Shown here one piece after another: positions 17,941 to 27,324 of a DNA stretch of 64,000 nucleotides; position 1 is the first letter of the stretch, and each line of letters starts with the position of its first letter. Under the pieces are notes generated by a model that saw only the letters and a program-made list of their open reading frames with translations, was not told the origin of the DNA and did not search any database. Source of the DNA: an uncultured Clostridia bacterium (GTDB lineage Bacteria; Bacillota; Clostridia; Oscillospirales; Acutalibacteraceae); contig CANRNQ010000007.1 of the NCBI GenBank assembly GCA_947632045.1, positions 37,748 to 101,747 of the forward strand. Reading direction: 5' to 3'. A program made the translations under genes and the position numbers.

Positions 17941-18005
17941 GCGGCGGGAGCGGGGTCGATTGCTCTCGCCGTTATTATACGATTTTATCGCGTCGGAGTT
18001 CTTGC

Positions 18006-21000
18006 TCACATCGCGTTAATATCTATTATACTCACGATGTGCTTTTGTATGAGAATAGCGTCCGAGATAGATATTTGACCGTTTTTATCTACGTCAGCCG
18101 CCACGATCTCCTCGTCTGAAAGATGCAGTATATTGACAATCTGCTTTTGAACGATTATAGCGTCTGAAATTGATATTTTGCCGTCCTTGTCAACGTCGCC
18201 GAGAGCTATTTCGTCGAGCGGGACAAACTTAAAGTCGTTGCGCTCAGCATAATCTTCGGCGGCAGTGCCGGAGTAGCCCTTGATCGTGAAGCCCGCGACC
18301 TTGACGTCTTCCCCTGATTCCATGTCATAATAATATCCAAAGGCATCACTGCCTATCTCGGTCACGCTCGCGGGAATCGTCACAGACTTAAGATTTTGAC
18401 AACTGTAAAAGGCTAAGGCTCCGATTTCAGTCACGCCCTCGGGAACAGTTACGCTATTAAGGCTTGAAGAGTCTATAAAAGCACTATATCCAATTTTAGT
18501 CACTTCGCTCCCGTCTATATTCGCAGGAATATCAAGCCGTGCAGCGTCGCCGTTATAGTCTGTAATTTCAAGGCCTCCGTCTTCAAGCACATCATAGATA
18601 AAGGGGCTTACTTCGCCGAGGCTTGTAAATTCAAAGCCGTTTTGCATGGCGTATTTATAAGCTGCGGAATTTTTATAGCCTGTTATCTTAAAGCCGTCGA
18701 GCTTTTTGATATTTTTAGCTTCCGCATCATAATAATAGCCAAACGCATTGCCGTTTATTAAAGTAACGCTTTTGGGAATCGTTACAGACTTAAGATTTGG
18801 GCAGTCGTAAAAGGCTGAAACTCCGATTCCGGTCACGCCCTCCGGGATAGTCACGCTTGCAAGGTTTGTGCAACCGTAAAAAGCGGAATATCCGATTTCG
18901 ATCACTTTTCTGCCATCTATTTCTTCTGGAATATCAAGCTGCGCTTCATAGCCGTTATAGCCTGCGATTTCAATTGTTTCATCTTCATTATCATAGTAAA
19001 TAAAGGGGCTGACCTCGCCGAGGCTTACAAATTTAAAGCCGTTTTGCATAGCGTATTTATAAGCGGCTGAATTTCTGTATCCTGTAATCGTTAAACCGTC
19101 AACTTTAATATAATCCTTTGCTTCCTTATCGTAATAATATCCAAAGGCTCTATTGCCTATTGACGATACGTTTTTAGGTATAGTTACGGATTTAAGGGCG
19201 GTGCAACCCAAAAACGCTCCTTCACTAATAAACCCAACGCTTTCCGGAATGTTTACGCTGCTAAGGCGCTTTAAATTGGTAAAAGCATTGGCTCCGATAC
19301 CGCCTACCGTTTTTCCGTCGAGCTCTGACGGCAGCTCAATATTGTCCGGCTCGCCGGTATAGCCCGTCAGCGTAATCTTCCCATACATATCCGCATAATA
19401 AGTGTAATATGGTTCGACCTCGCCAAGGCTTACAAATTCAAATCCGTTTTCCCTTGCGTATTTATACGCCTCGGAGTACATATAGCCGCTTATTTTTAAT
19501 CCGTCTATCCTTTTCGCGCCGCTCTTTGCAAATATAAGGCCTATTCCGCTGCTGTATAATCCGTCTATCTCGGGCGGGAGCTCTATGTCCAGCAAATTGT
19601 CGCAATCGTAAAAAGCTCCATATCCGATACTTGTGACGCGCTCGGAGATTTTTAATGATTTGAGCTCAGAACATTCTCTGAACGCATCTTCTCCTATCAG
19701 CGTTACGCTTTCAGGCAGAGAATAGCTTCCGGCTTTCTTTTGCGGATACTTTATTATCTCGCTCATGTCGTTGTTGTAAAGCACTCCGCCAACGCTTTTA
19801 TAATCTTCGTTGCCACCGTCAACGTCTATGCTTTCAAGGCTTATATCCCTATAAAACGCTCTTCCGCTTACTTTCTCAACGCTTTTGGGAATTGAAACCG
19901 ATTTCAAATTTGCGCAGTTCCAGAAAGAATAATTTCCTATTCCTGTTATTCCTTCTTCAACAACTATTCTCTTTATTGATTCGCGCTCGGAATACCAGGG
20001 TATAGCCTCCTCAATGCTATAACCGTATTCATTGATCATGCCCTGCCCGCTGACGGTCATGGTGCCGCTTTCGTCGATTTTCCATTTTATTTTATTGTTG
20101 GAGGCGCGACCTAAAAATTTTATAGTGGGATATATTTTCGGATTAAAGATATCGTTATCAAATACAGAGTCGCCTCCAATCATTTCATTCCATTCGCTGT
20201 AGGAGCCTAAGTAGCATATATTAAATTTTCCCGGAAGGTAGAATGCATACAAATTAATTTTTTCTACCCAAACCGGTATAGTAACAACAGAAAGATTCTC
20301 GCAATCGGCAAAGGCATAGCCGTCGATCACGGTTACGCTGTCAGGTATAGTCACATTTTCAATAGACGAGCAGCCTCTAAACGCATATGCTCCTATTTTT
20401 GAAACGCTATGGCCGTCGAGCTCCTGAGGTATTATCAAGTCCTTGTCGCTGCCAGTATATAATGTGATTTCCGCCGTATCATCCTCAAGAATATTGTAAT
20501 AATAATTCTCGCTCTTTATTGAATCCGCATAGGTAAAGCCTTTGCTAACAAACTGATAATCATTATTATCGGCAAATTCCTTTGCGCGAGAATTTTCATA
20601 GCCTTCAATTACTGGCTTGACTCTTTCATCATTTTCATAATAGTAGTCGTAAAACGCGTCGCCTGCGATTTTACCAAAGACCTTCGGCAGGCTGATCGTT
20701 TCAAGTGAAGTGTTGCACGCAAACGCTGAAAATCCTACGAGTTTTATGTATTCGTTTAATTGCAGCTCGCTTATGGCGGAACAGCCGTAGAAGGCGTCCG
20801 AATCAATAACGAGCAGCGTACTCGGACAAATAACGGACTTTAAATTTTTGCATCGGTTAAAGGCATTTTCGCAAATGCACCTAAGTCCTTCGTTAAGCTT
20901 AAGCTCGTCAAATTTTCCTCCCGCAAACGCGTTTTCCGCTATTGCCGTCACCCCGTCCGGTATAACTACGCGTTTATCATCTCTACCCTCAGCGTAGAAA

Positions 21001-23696
21001 ATTAATACCGTGCCTCTTTTTTGCATTCTTGCCCCGCCGTGCCCGTCATTTGAGTCGTCAAATTCGCTTAATTCCCAATAGTATGAATTTTTGCCTATGA
21101 GCATTCCGTCGATAGAATAAAACAAATCGTTATCGGCGCTTACATATATATTCTTTAATTTGGTGCATCCTTTAAAGGGAGTGTCGCCGATAGAAGTAAC
21201 GCTTGCAGGTATTGTCACTGCTGTGATATTCTCAAGACCCGAAAAAGCACGCTCGCCGATACCGGTAACTGTTTTTTTGTCTATCTCCGCAGGGATATCA
21301 AGCTGCGATTCATCACCGTTATAGCCTGTAATTTCAATTGTTTCCCCATCGAGTTCCTCATAGACAAAGGGGCTTATTTCACCGATGCTTACAAATTCAA
21401 AGCCGTTTTCCCTGGCGTATCTGTAAGCGCGGGAATTTTTATAGCCTGTGATAGCGAAGCCGTCGACCTTTTCATAAACTAAATGGTCGTTATCGTCATA
21501 GTGATAACCACAATATCCAAAGGCTTCATCGTCTATTGAGGTAACGCTCGCGGGAATTGTTACAGACTTAAGACTATTGCATTTATAAAAGGCACTGTTT
21601 CCGATATCAGTCACGCTCTCGGGAATAGTCACGCTTTCAAGACTTGTGCAGCCTTCAAAAGCACCCCATCCGATTTTAGTCACTTTTTTTCCGTCTATTT
21701 CTTCGGGGATATCAAGCTTGGTATCATAGCCGTTATAGTCTGTTATCGTAATTGTTTCATCTTCATTATCATAGTAAATAAAGGGGCTGACCTCGCCGAT
21801 GCTTACAAATTCAAAGCCGTTTTCCATGGCATATTTGTAAGCAACTGAGTTTTTATAGCCCGTTATTGTGAAGCCGTCGACCTTGATACTATCCCATGTT
21901 TTCGAGTCATAACAATATCCAAATGCCATACTGCCTACCGCGGTCACACTCGCGGGAATTGTTACGGACTTAAGATTTGGGCAATCGTAAAAGGCTTTCT
22001 CTCTGATATAAGTCACGCCCTCAGGTATAGTCACGCTTATAAGGCTTGTGCAGTTTCTGAAAGCATATGTCCCGATTTCAGTCACTTTTTTTCCGTCTAT
22101 TTCTTCGGGGATATCAAGCTGCGTTTCATAACCGTTATAGCCCGTGATTTCAATTGTTTCCTCGTCATAATAAGACTCATAATAAACAAATGGGCTGACC
22201 TCGCCGAGGCTTACAAATTCAAAGTCGTTTTTCATGGCGTAGCTGTATGCGAGGGAATTTTTATAGCCCGTGATAGTGAAGTCGTCGATCTTGCCGTCAC
22301 CATTATTATCGTTTTTACCCCAGTATCCGCTGCAATATCCAAAGGTTTCGTAGCCTAAGTAGGTAACGCTCGCGGGAATTGTCACAGACTTAAGATTTGG
22401 ACAATCGTAAAAGGCCTCGTCTTCGATATAAGTCACGCTCTCGGGTATAGTCACGCTTATAAGGCTTGTGCAGTCTTCAAAAGCAGATTCCTCGATTTTA
22501 GTCACGCTCTCGGGGATAGTCACGCTTATAAGGCTTGTGCAGTTTCTGAAAGCATATGTCCCGATTTCAGTCACTTTTTTTCCGCCTATTTTTTCGGGTA
22601 TATCAAGCTGCGTTTCATCGCCGTTATAGCCTGTAATTGCAACGGTCGTGTCGCTAAGCTCCCTAATCTCATAATTCGTTTCAACCGGCGGCAACACAGA
22701 AATACCCTCGTCAGGAATGTAGCTATAATCCATATCAAAGTAGGGGCTCTGCGCCTCGCCTAAATCGTTGAGGATAAGCTCGCCGCTTCCGTCTGTAAGG
22801 CCCTTGTTTGTCATTTCGCCGGAAATCGGGTTATAGAACTTCCAGCTTATAAGAGCGTTTGTCTTTGTAAGACCTAGGAGCGGGTTCTCCTCAGACTTCC
22901 AGCCCCTTACATATGCGATGCAGCCGCAAAGGTCTGTAACACCTGTTACATAGTCGCCCTCATATTCACCTGATGAGAAAAATTCATCACTATCATAAAT
23001 ATCGTCGGGTATCTCGACCTTGCTGCCGAGTACGTTCATCATTCCATCCTGAACCATGCTTTGCTGAGTCTGCTGTGCGGCCTCAGCCTTCGCTTTATCA
23101 TAGTTCTCATCGGTCGGAAGTCCGCCGTCGATGCCGTTGTTCCAAATTATATCATTAGCGTCCGATCTACAAAGAGCATAATACACCTTGCCGAATACGG
23201 CCTCCGTATTAGCCGTGAACTCGGCGATATCCTCCTCGCTCGCGTTCGGAGTCATATACTTGTAGTAATCAATTTTATATTCCGCAAGGTTCTGAGCGGG
23301 GTCTCCCGGCCAAGGAGTGTTCGGGTCGTCCACTCCGCCATAGAACCAGTAAAAGCCTATATCGAAGCCAGGTTCCTTATATTTTTCGATAGAGGGGTCG
23401 AGCCACTCGTCGGGAGCCATAAAGTAATAAATCTTGTAAAGGCCGTTCCAATCCGGTCTGTTCGGGTCATGATCCGGAGTTTCGTTGATGATCATGCCCT
23501 CGGGAAGCGGTATACCCTTGTTTCTGCCGTAATCATCAATTTCATCGAGCGCAGCTCCGGTGAGCTCCTCGCCCTGCGCGACGTTGTTTTCCTCAGCCGC
23601 TGCGCTTATCGGTATACCGCAGAAAGCGCCGAAGGAGATAAGCGCCGAAAGCAGCAGGGAAACGGTTTTCTTGCCGAGCTTTAGTTTCTTGTTCAT
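18006..23696 (-). CDS. Giant secreted BspA-type leucine-rich-repeat protein with C-terminal dockerin
   Basis: 1896 residues from ATG 23696, preceded by GAGGAGG; a longer frame to 23711 has no ribosome-binding site. A signal peptide ends near GIPISAAAEE. Residues about 60-330 form an aromatic-rich N-terminal region with YYFMAPDEW, TPWPGDPAQN and DIIWNNGIDGG, which resembles starch-binding (CBM26-like) modules. The bulk is LRR_5 repeats of the type SVTIPxSVTxIGxxAFxxC, arranged in several larger near-identical blocks that each end in a segment like ITGYKNSxAYKYAxENGFEF. The last 60 residues are a type I dockerin: two calcium loops, DVDKDGKISISDA and DVDKNGQISISDA. It probably docks onto a cohesin scaffold on the cell surface and binds polysaccharide, mucin or host protein. 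It appears monocistronic. Confidence 0.9.
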   Translation of the reverse strand: MNKKLKLGKKTVSLLLSALISFGAFCGIPISAAAEENNVAQGEELTGAALDEIDDYGRNKGIPLPEGMIINETPDHDPNRPDWNGLYKIYYFMAPDEWLDPSIEKYKEPGFDIGFYWFYGGVDDPNTPWPGDPAQNLAEYKIDYYKYMTPNASEEDIAEFTANTEAVFGKVYYALCRSDANDIIWNNGIDGGLPTDENYDKAKAEAAQQTQQSMVQDGMMNVLGSKVEIPDDIYDSDEFFSSGEYEGDYVTGVTDLCGCIAYVRGWKSEENPLLGLTKTNALISWKFYNPISGEMTNKGLTDGSGELILNDLGEAQSPYFDMDYSYIPDEGISVLPPVETNYEIRELSDTTVAITGYNGDETQLDIPEKIGGKKVTEIGTYAFRNCTSLISVTIPESVTKIEESAFEDCTSLISVTIPESVTYIEDEAFYDCPNLKSVTIPASVTYLGYETFGYCSGYWGKNDNNGDGKIDDFTITGYKNSLAYSYAMKNDFEFVSLGEVSPFVYYESYYDEETIEITGYNGYETQLDIPEEIDGKKVTEIGTYAFRNCTSLISVTIPEGVTYIREKAFYDCPNLKSVTIPASVTAVGSMAFGYCYDSKTWDSIKVDGFTITGYKNSVAYKYAMENGFEFVSIGEVSPFIYYDNEDETITITDYNGYDTKLDIPEEIDGKKVTKIGWGAFEGCTSLESVTIPESVTDIGNSAFYKCNSLKSVTIPASVTSIDDEAFGYCGYHYDDNDHLVYEKVDGFAITGYKNSRAYRYARENGFEFVSIGEISPFVYEELDGETIEITGYNGDESQLDIPAEIDKKTVTGIGERAFSGLENITAVTIPASVTSIGDTPFKGCTKLKNIYVSADNDLFYSIDGMLIGKNSYYWELSEFDDSNDGHGGARMQKRGTVLIFYAEGRDDKRVVIPDGVTAIAENAFAGGKFDELKLNEGLRCICENAFNRCKNLKSVICPSTLLVIDSDAFYGCSAISELQLNEYIKLVGFSAFACNTSLETISLPKVFGKIAGDAFYDYYYENDERVKPVIEGYENSRAKEFADNNDYQFVSKGFTYADSIKSENYYYNILEDDTAEITLYTGSDKDLIIPQELDGHSVSKIGAYAFRGCSSIENVTIPDSVTVIDGYAFADCENLSVVTIPVWVEKINLYAFYLPGKFNICYLGSYSEWNEMIGGDSVFDNDIFNPKIYPTIKFLGRASNNKIKWKIDESGTMTVSGQGMINEYGYSIEEAIPWYSERESIKRIVVEEGITGIGNYSFWNCANLKSVSIPKSVEKVSGRAFYRDISLESIDVDGGNEDYKSVGGVLYNNDMSEIIKYPQKKAGSYSLPESVTLIGEDAFRECSELKSLKISERVTSIGYGAFYDCDNLLDIELPPEIDGLYSSGIGLIFAKSGAKRIDGLKISGYMYSEAYKYARENGFEFVSLGEVEPYYTYYADMYGKITLTGYTGEPDNIELPSELDGKTVGGIGANAFTNLKRLSSVNIPESVGFISEGAFLGCTALKSVTIPKNVSSIGNRAFGYYYDKEAKDYIKVDGLTITGYRNSAAYKYAMQNGFKFVSLGEVSPFIYYDNEDETIEIAGYNGYEAQLDIPEEIDGRKVIEIGYSAFYGCTNLASVTIPEGVTGIGVSAFYDCPNLKSVTIPKSVTLINGNAFGYYYDAEAKNIKKLDGFKITGYKNSAAYKYAMQNGFEFTSLGEVSPFIYDVLEDGGLEITDYNGDAARLDIPANIDGSEVTKIGYSAFIDSSSLNSVTVPEGVTEIGALAFYSCQNLKSVTIPASVTEIGSDAFGYYYDMESGEDVKVAGFTIKGYSGTAAEDYAERNDFKFVPLDEIALGDVDKDGKISISDAIIVQKQIVNILHLSDEEIVAADVDKNGQISISDAILIQKHIVSIIDINAM

Positions 23697-23996
23697 AAAC
23701 GTCCTCCTCAATCCAAGGCTCTGATATAAAGCATTTATAAAGCATTGTCAGCGCCTCAATTATTATTTTGTAGAATAATTTTTAAGCAGTAATAATAAGC
23801 CAACAATTATTTTACAATTTATTTTATCACGCTCAATATTAAATCGCAATAAAAATCGCAATATATTATTAAATATTTTTAAGCCTCTCGCATAAAAAAC
23901 GAAGAAGCTAAAGGGCGATTGTTGTATAAGGCTTTGAAAAGTGGCGCTTATTTATCGGCGTTAAGGAACAGTTTACTAAAACTTTATATTTATCGC

Positions 23997-24026
23997 TTGA
24001 ATTGACACGCCGTACAATGATATAAT
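23997..24026 (+). promoter_or_regulatory. Predicted promoter of the CPBP protease operon
   Basis: TTGAAT (23997-24002), 18-base spacer, perfect TATAAT (24021-24026). Transcription would begin near 24033, so palindromic element B would lie inside a leader of about 270 bases before the ATG at 24303. The rest of the divergent space 23697-23996 is AT-rich and must hold the LRR gene promoter, which I could not pin down. Confidence 0.55.
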
Positions 24027-24062
24027 TATTTAGTTGTATTTTGATGGTCAAAAAATAACTGT

Positions 24063-24285
24063 GCTGTCGCACGACGCTCCTTCGCTGTGCGCTTTATAGG
24101 AGCTTGTTCGGGCGGCGACCCGCGCGGCGGCAGCCGCGCGGAAAAACGCGGATACACGGCGGCTTCTTCGGCGGCAGGTTCTTTGAGCCGCGTTTTTCGG
24201 CCCCTTTCCGCCGCAGGCGGAAAGGGGCGGTCGCCGCCCGAAGCTGCGTCGCCCGCACAATGCGTCCGAGGATATATGCGACAGC
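24063..24285. repeat. Compound palindromic element, copy B (short hairpin first)
   Basis: Terminal repeat GCTGTCGCA (24063-24071) / TGCGACAGC (24277-24285). Core outer repeat TTCGGGCGGCGACC (24107-24120) / complement (24229-24242), identical to copy A. Short hairpin CGCGCGGC-ggca-GCCGCGCG (24121-24140); central stem GAAAAACGCGG (24141-24151) / CCGCGTTTTTC (24188-24198); long hairpin GCCCCTTTCCGCC with its complement around a gca loop (24200-24228). The loop lacks the CCCTGC motif found in most other copies. It lies in the divergent space and probably within the transcribed leader of the CPBP gene. Confidence 0.9.
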
Positions 24286-24302
24286 CCGCACGGAGAATAA
24301 AA

Positions 24303-25451
24303 ATGGATAATTTTAACAATTTTAACAATTTTAACAATTTTAACAATCAAAATAATTTAAATAATTTTAATGCGCCTCAACCGCCGCCTTACCCATATAA
24401 CGGCGGATACGGCGCTCCGACTCCCCTCTGCCCTACCCCGCCGTATCCCCCGCTCAGAGAGCCGACCCCGGAGGAAAAACGCGCATCTCAGATAAGGCAC
24501 GAAAAGAAGCTTGTCAGAAAGCTTGGCAACCGCGCCGGCTGGTCGGTCTTTATTGTCGACATTCTGATGAACCTGCTTGCGCTCGCAATCTCCCTTTCAT
24601 ATATGGCGACTGACGAGGCCTCCTTCCTCGAGCTTGAAAACTCGATGGTTTCGCTGGTAGGTATGTTCGCCGGCGGCACCTTTTTGATACTTATAACAAA
24701 CACCAAAATGCGCAGCGCCGTTACCTTTAAACCGGCTCGCAGCCTTAAACGCTGCCTTGCCGCGTTGAGTATAGGGCTTGCGGCCATACCTCTTTGCAAT
24801 CTCTTTTCGCAAATAGTTTCCGACAGCCTGTCGCTAATCGGCATTCAGCAAAAATCCTACGGCATAATCGGCGCGGACAATATTAAAATCACCCCCTTTT
24901 ATATTGCCGTCGAGATTCTGTGCACCGCCATTATTCCGGCGATAAGCGAGGAGTATATGTTCAGGGGCGCGATACTCGGCTCGTTAAAGCCCTACGGCGA
25001 GGGCTTCGCCATCGTTATGTCGTCTTTGCTGTTCGGTCTGCTGCACGGCAACTTCGAGCAGATCCCCTTTGCCTTTCTCGGCGGGCTCTTCTTCGGATAT
25101 ATCAGGGTTTACACCGGCTCGCTAATATTCCCCATGATTTTGCATTTTTCAAACAATCTTCTTGCGGTCGTTATGGACATACTTGAAAATACCTGCGGCG
25201 GCTTTATACCGGGCACAAAAATCACCGTTCCGGATATTGTCGTTTTGATATATTACACCGTATTTTTAACTCTCGCAGTTATCGCCTTTGTCAAGCTCTC
25301 AAGGCGCGACAAGGATTTTCTGAGATTAAGCCGCCCGCAATCGCTCATAAGCGAAAAGCAAAAGGCCCTCTCGTTCATCATATCGCCCGGCTTCATCGTC
25401 TTTGCGGTACTTATGATGCTTATGACCGCCTTTCAGTATATCGTATCATGA
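24303..25451 (+). CDS. CPBP-family (CAAX/Abi) intramembrane metalloprotease
   Basis: 382 residues. The ATG at 24303 follows GGAG. An open frame reaching back to 24087 runs through palindromic element B and is not credible. The N-terminus has a run of NFN units encoded by a 9-base repeat, then a Pro-rich segment (about residues 25-60) and a basic stretch. Eight or so membrane helices follow. The Abi motifs are clear: ISEEYMFRG (EExxxR), LLHGNFEQ and LHFSNN. CPBP proteases cleave within membranes; roles range from prenyl-protein processing to bacteriocin immunity. The substrate is unknown. Its TGA overlaps the tadA ATG, so the two are coupled. Confidence 0.88.
   Translation: MDNFNNFNNFNNFNNQNNLNNFNAPQPPPYPYNGGYGAPTPLCPTPPYPPLREPTPEEKRASQIRHEKKLVRKLGNRAGWSVFIVDILMNLLALAISLSYMATDEASFLELENSMVSLVGMFAGGTFLILITNTKMRSAVTFKPARSLKRCLAALSIGLAAIPLCNLFSQIVSDSLSLIGIQQKSYGIIGADNIKITPFYIAVEILCTAIIPAISEEYMFRGAILGSLKPYGEGFAIVMSSLLFGLLHGNFEQIPFAFLGGLFFGYIRVYTGSLIFPMILHFSNNLLAVVMDILENTCGGFIPGTKITVPDIVVLIYYTVFLTLAVIAFVKLSRRDKDFLRLSRPQSLISEKQKALSFIISPGFIVFAVLMMLMTAFQYIVS
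24309..24348 (+). repeat. 9-base in-frame repeat in the CPBP gene
   Basis: TTTTAACAA-type units repeat about four to five times and encode consecutive NFN triplets near the N-terminus. Gain or loss of a unit would keep the frame and change only the length of the polar tail. Confidence 0.85.
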
Positions 25452-25939
25452 GCGATCAAAAGCTTATGCTCGCCGCCCTTGAGCAGGCGGAGCTCGCCTA
25501 TTCTCTCGGCGAGGTTCCCGTCGGCGCGGTCGTAGTTAAAAACGGAGAAGTAGTCGGGCGCGGATATAACCGCAGGGAAACGGATAAAAACGCTCTCGTC
25601 CACGCTGAGCTTGCCGCCATTGACGAGGCTTGCAGAGCTCTCGGCGGCTGGAGGCTCTGGGAGTGTGAGCTTTACGTCACTCTCGAGCCCTGCCCCATGT
25701 GCGCGGGCGCTTTGATAAATTCGCGGATAAGGAGAGTCATTTACGGCGCTGCCGACAAAAAGTCGGGCTCGATCGAGAGCGTTTTGCATATGTTTGAGTA
25801 CCCCTACAACCACAAGCCGCAGGTGACCTCTGGCGTACTGCAAAAGGAATGTTCGGATATATTAAAGCGATTTTTCCGAGAAATGAGAGAAAAAAAGAAG
25901 AGCGCCGACACAAGTCGGTCGCCGGAGAGGGAGGAATAA
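25448..25939 (+). CDS. tadA: tRNA-specific adenosine deaminase
   Basis: 163 residues of the cytidine/deoxycytidylate deaminase fold. The zinc ligands are in VHAELAAI (HAE) and EPCPMCAGALINS (PCxxC). The TadA-type C-terminus is RVIYGAADKKSGSIES. It converts A34 of tRNA-Arg(ACG) to inosine. ATG 25448 overlaps the CPBP stop by four bases. A basic tail of about 20 residues ends the protein. Confidence 0.95.
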   Translation: MSDQKLMLAALEQAELAYSLGEVPVGAVVVKNGEVVGRGYNRRETDKNALVHAELAAIDEACRALGGWRLWECELYVTLEPCPMCAGALINSRIRRVIYGAADKKSGSIESVLHMFEYPYNHKPQVTSGVLQKECSDILKRFFREMREKKKSADTSRSPEREE

Positions 25940-25940
25940 T

Positions 25941-26159
25941 ATGGACGAGAAAATGATAAAAAGGATAAACGAGCTTGCAAAAAAGAAGAAGTCCGAAGGG
26001 CTCAGCGCCAATGAGGCGGCGGAGCAAAAGGCTCTTTACAGAAGCTACATTGATGAATTTAAGAACGATCTCAGAGCTCAGCTTGAAAATATAGACATTA
26101 AAGCGCCCGACGGCAGCGTAACTCCGCTTAGCAGCTTCAGAAAGAATCAAGGCAGTTAA
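25941..26159 (+). CDS. DUF896 (YnzC-like) small protein
   Basis: 72 residues. The family pattern is clear: KRINELAKKKKSEGLSANEAAEQ followed by LYRSYIDEFKNDLRAQL (two helices). DUF896 proteins are short, cytoplasmic and widespread in Firmicutes; B. subtilis YnzC is in the SOS-induced yneA operon region. It starts one base after the tadA stop and is the last gene of this three-gene unit. No biochemical function is known. Confidence 0.9.
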   Translation: MDEKMIKRINELAKKKKSEGLSANEAAEQKALYRSYIDEFKNDLRAQLENIDIKAPDGSVTPLSSFRKNQGS

Positions 26160-26236
26160 TGTCATATTTTTGATTATACAACTTAAATTTTGAGATATTT
26201 GCTCGAATTTTTTGTATCAATTAGTCAAATTATCTA

Positions 26237-26265
26237 TTGCGCTATCAAGGCGGCTGTGCTATACT
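26237..26265 (+). promoter_or_regulatory. Predicted promoter of the flavoprotein-rubredoxin gene
   Basis: TTGCGC (26237-26242), 17-base spacer, TATACT (26260-26265). It lies about 30 bases before the start codon at 26295. Confidence 0.6.
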
Positions 26266-26294
26266 GATTACAATATAAAAAGGGATGTGAAATA

Positions 26295-26960
26295 ATGGAC
26301 TCGAAAATATTGAGAACCCTGTCATACGGCTTGTACGCCGTCGGGGTCGAGGGCGAAGGCTATCCCTCCGCCTGCATAGTCAACACCGTTTTTCAGGTGA
26401 CCTCCTCGCCCATCACCTTAGCCGTCAGCATTAATCACGACAATTACTCAAACGAGAGGATAAAGGCGACGGGCAAGTTTTCGATTTCCGTTTTATCCGA
26501 GGACACCTCGGGAACGGTGATAGGGGCGCTCGGCTTCAGCTCAGGCAGAACGTCAAACAAGCTTGCCAATATAAATTACAAGATGCTTCGCGAGAACGTG
26601 CCCGTTCTACGCGAAAACATCTGCTGCTGGTTTTTGTGCAAGGTGATAAACTCTGTTGAAACCATGACTCACACGGTATTTATTGCCGAGGTAAAGGCCG
26701 GAAGCGACAACTACTCCGGCAAGCCGATGACATATGACTATTATCGCCGCGTTATCAAGGGCAAGGCTCCGAAAAACGCGCCGACATACCGCGAAGGCGA
26801 CGACAAGGGCGATAACAGTCCACAGCTCAAGTATGTTTGCCCGATATGCCGCTTTGCTTATAAGGATTCGGAGCACACCATTCCCTTCGACCAGCTTCCG
26901 GACGATTGGAGATGCCCTATATGCGGCGTATCGAAGAAGGAATTTCGCATAGAGGGATAA
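26295..26960 (+). CDS. hrb: High-molecular-weight rubredoxin (flavin reductase-like domain + rubredoxin)
   Basis: 221 residues. The first 160 match the FMN-binding split-barrel flavin reductase family (YGLYAVGVEG, NTVFQVTSSPITLAVSIN). The last 50 are a rubredoxin with both iron-binding CPxC pairs (YVCPICRFAY and WRCPICGVSK). Similar proteins in acetogens and clostridia (Hrb) accept electrons from NAD(P)H and pass them to flavodiiron proteins that reduce oxygen or NO. Here the gene stands alone with its own promoter and terminator; no flavodiiron gene is in the window. It probably serves oxidative or nitrosative defence. Confidence 0.9.
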   Translation: MDSKILRTLSYGLYAVGVEGEGYPSACIVNTVFQVTSSPITLAVSINHDNYSNERIKATGKFSISVLSEDTSGTVIGALGFSSGRTSNKLANINYKMLRENVPVLRENICCWFLCKVINSVETMTHTVFIAEVKAGSDNYSGKPMTYDYYRRVIKGKAPKNAPTYREGDDKGDNSPQLKYVCPICRFAYKDSEHTIPFDQLPDDWRCPICGVSKKEFRIEG

Positions 26961-27008
26961 GGCTATATTAAACCGCCGCGGCTGCAAGCCGGTTTGCGTC
27001 GGTTTATG

Positions 27009-27053
27009 GGCGTGCTGCGCGCCGTATACGGCGGCGCAGCACGCCTATTTTTT
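27009..27053 (+). terminator. Terminator after hrb
   Basis: A long stem GGCGTGCTGCGC (27009-27020) / GCGCAGCACGCC (27034-27045), with an inner GCCG/CGGC pair, followed by TATTTTTT. Confidence 0.9.
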
Positions 27054-27071
27054 GCTTATTTACGATATTGG

Positions 27072-27303
27072 TCGGGCTGCCGCCGACTCGTTTTAGCCTT
27101 GTGCGGGCGGGCGACTGTTCGGGCGGCGACCCGCCTCTTTCCGCCTCCGGCGGAAAGAGGCGCAAAAACGCGGCGGGAAAGCCCTCATCTCGATCCCGAA
27201 AAGCCCTGCCGCCGCCGCGTTTTTTCAGGCGCGGCTGCGCCGCGCCGGTCGCCGCCCGAACCCATACTTCCGCAAAATACATCTGCGGGAAACGGCAGCC
27301 CGA
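27072..27303. repeat. Compound palindromic element, copy C (long hairpin first)
   Basis: Terminal repeat TCGGGCTGCCG (27072-27082) / CGGCAGCCCGA (27293-27303). Core outer repeat at 27118-27131 and 27247-27260, the same 14 bases as copies A and B. Here the long hairpin CGCCTCTTTCCGCC with its complement comes first (27132-27162). The central stem AAAAACGCGGCGG pairs with CCGCCGCGTTTTT, and the short hairpin GGCGCGG-ctg/CCGCGCC comes last. The loop ends CCCTGCC next to the right arm. It lies between two convergent genes (hrb and the Gx transporter). Confidence 0.9.
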
Positions 27304-27324
27304 AGGCGCAGCGAGCCAAACACC

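Noticed and set aside
24087..24302. Upstream extension of the CPBP frame through element B
   Set aside because: It runs through a palindrome with frames open on both strands, has no ribosome-binding site, and the ATG at 24303 has one.
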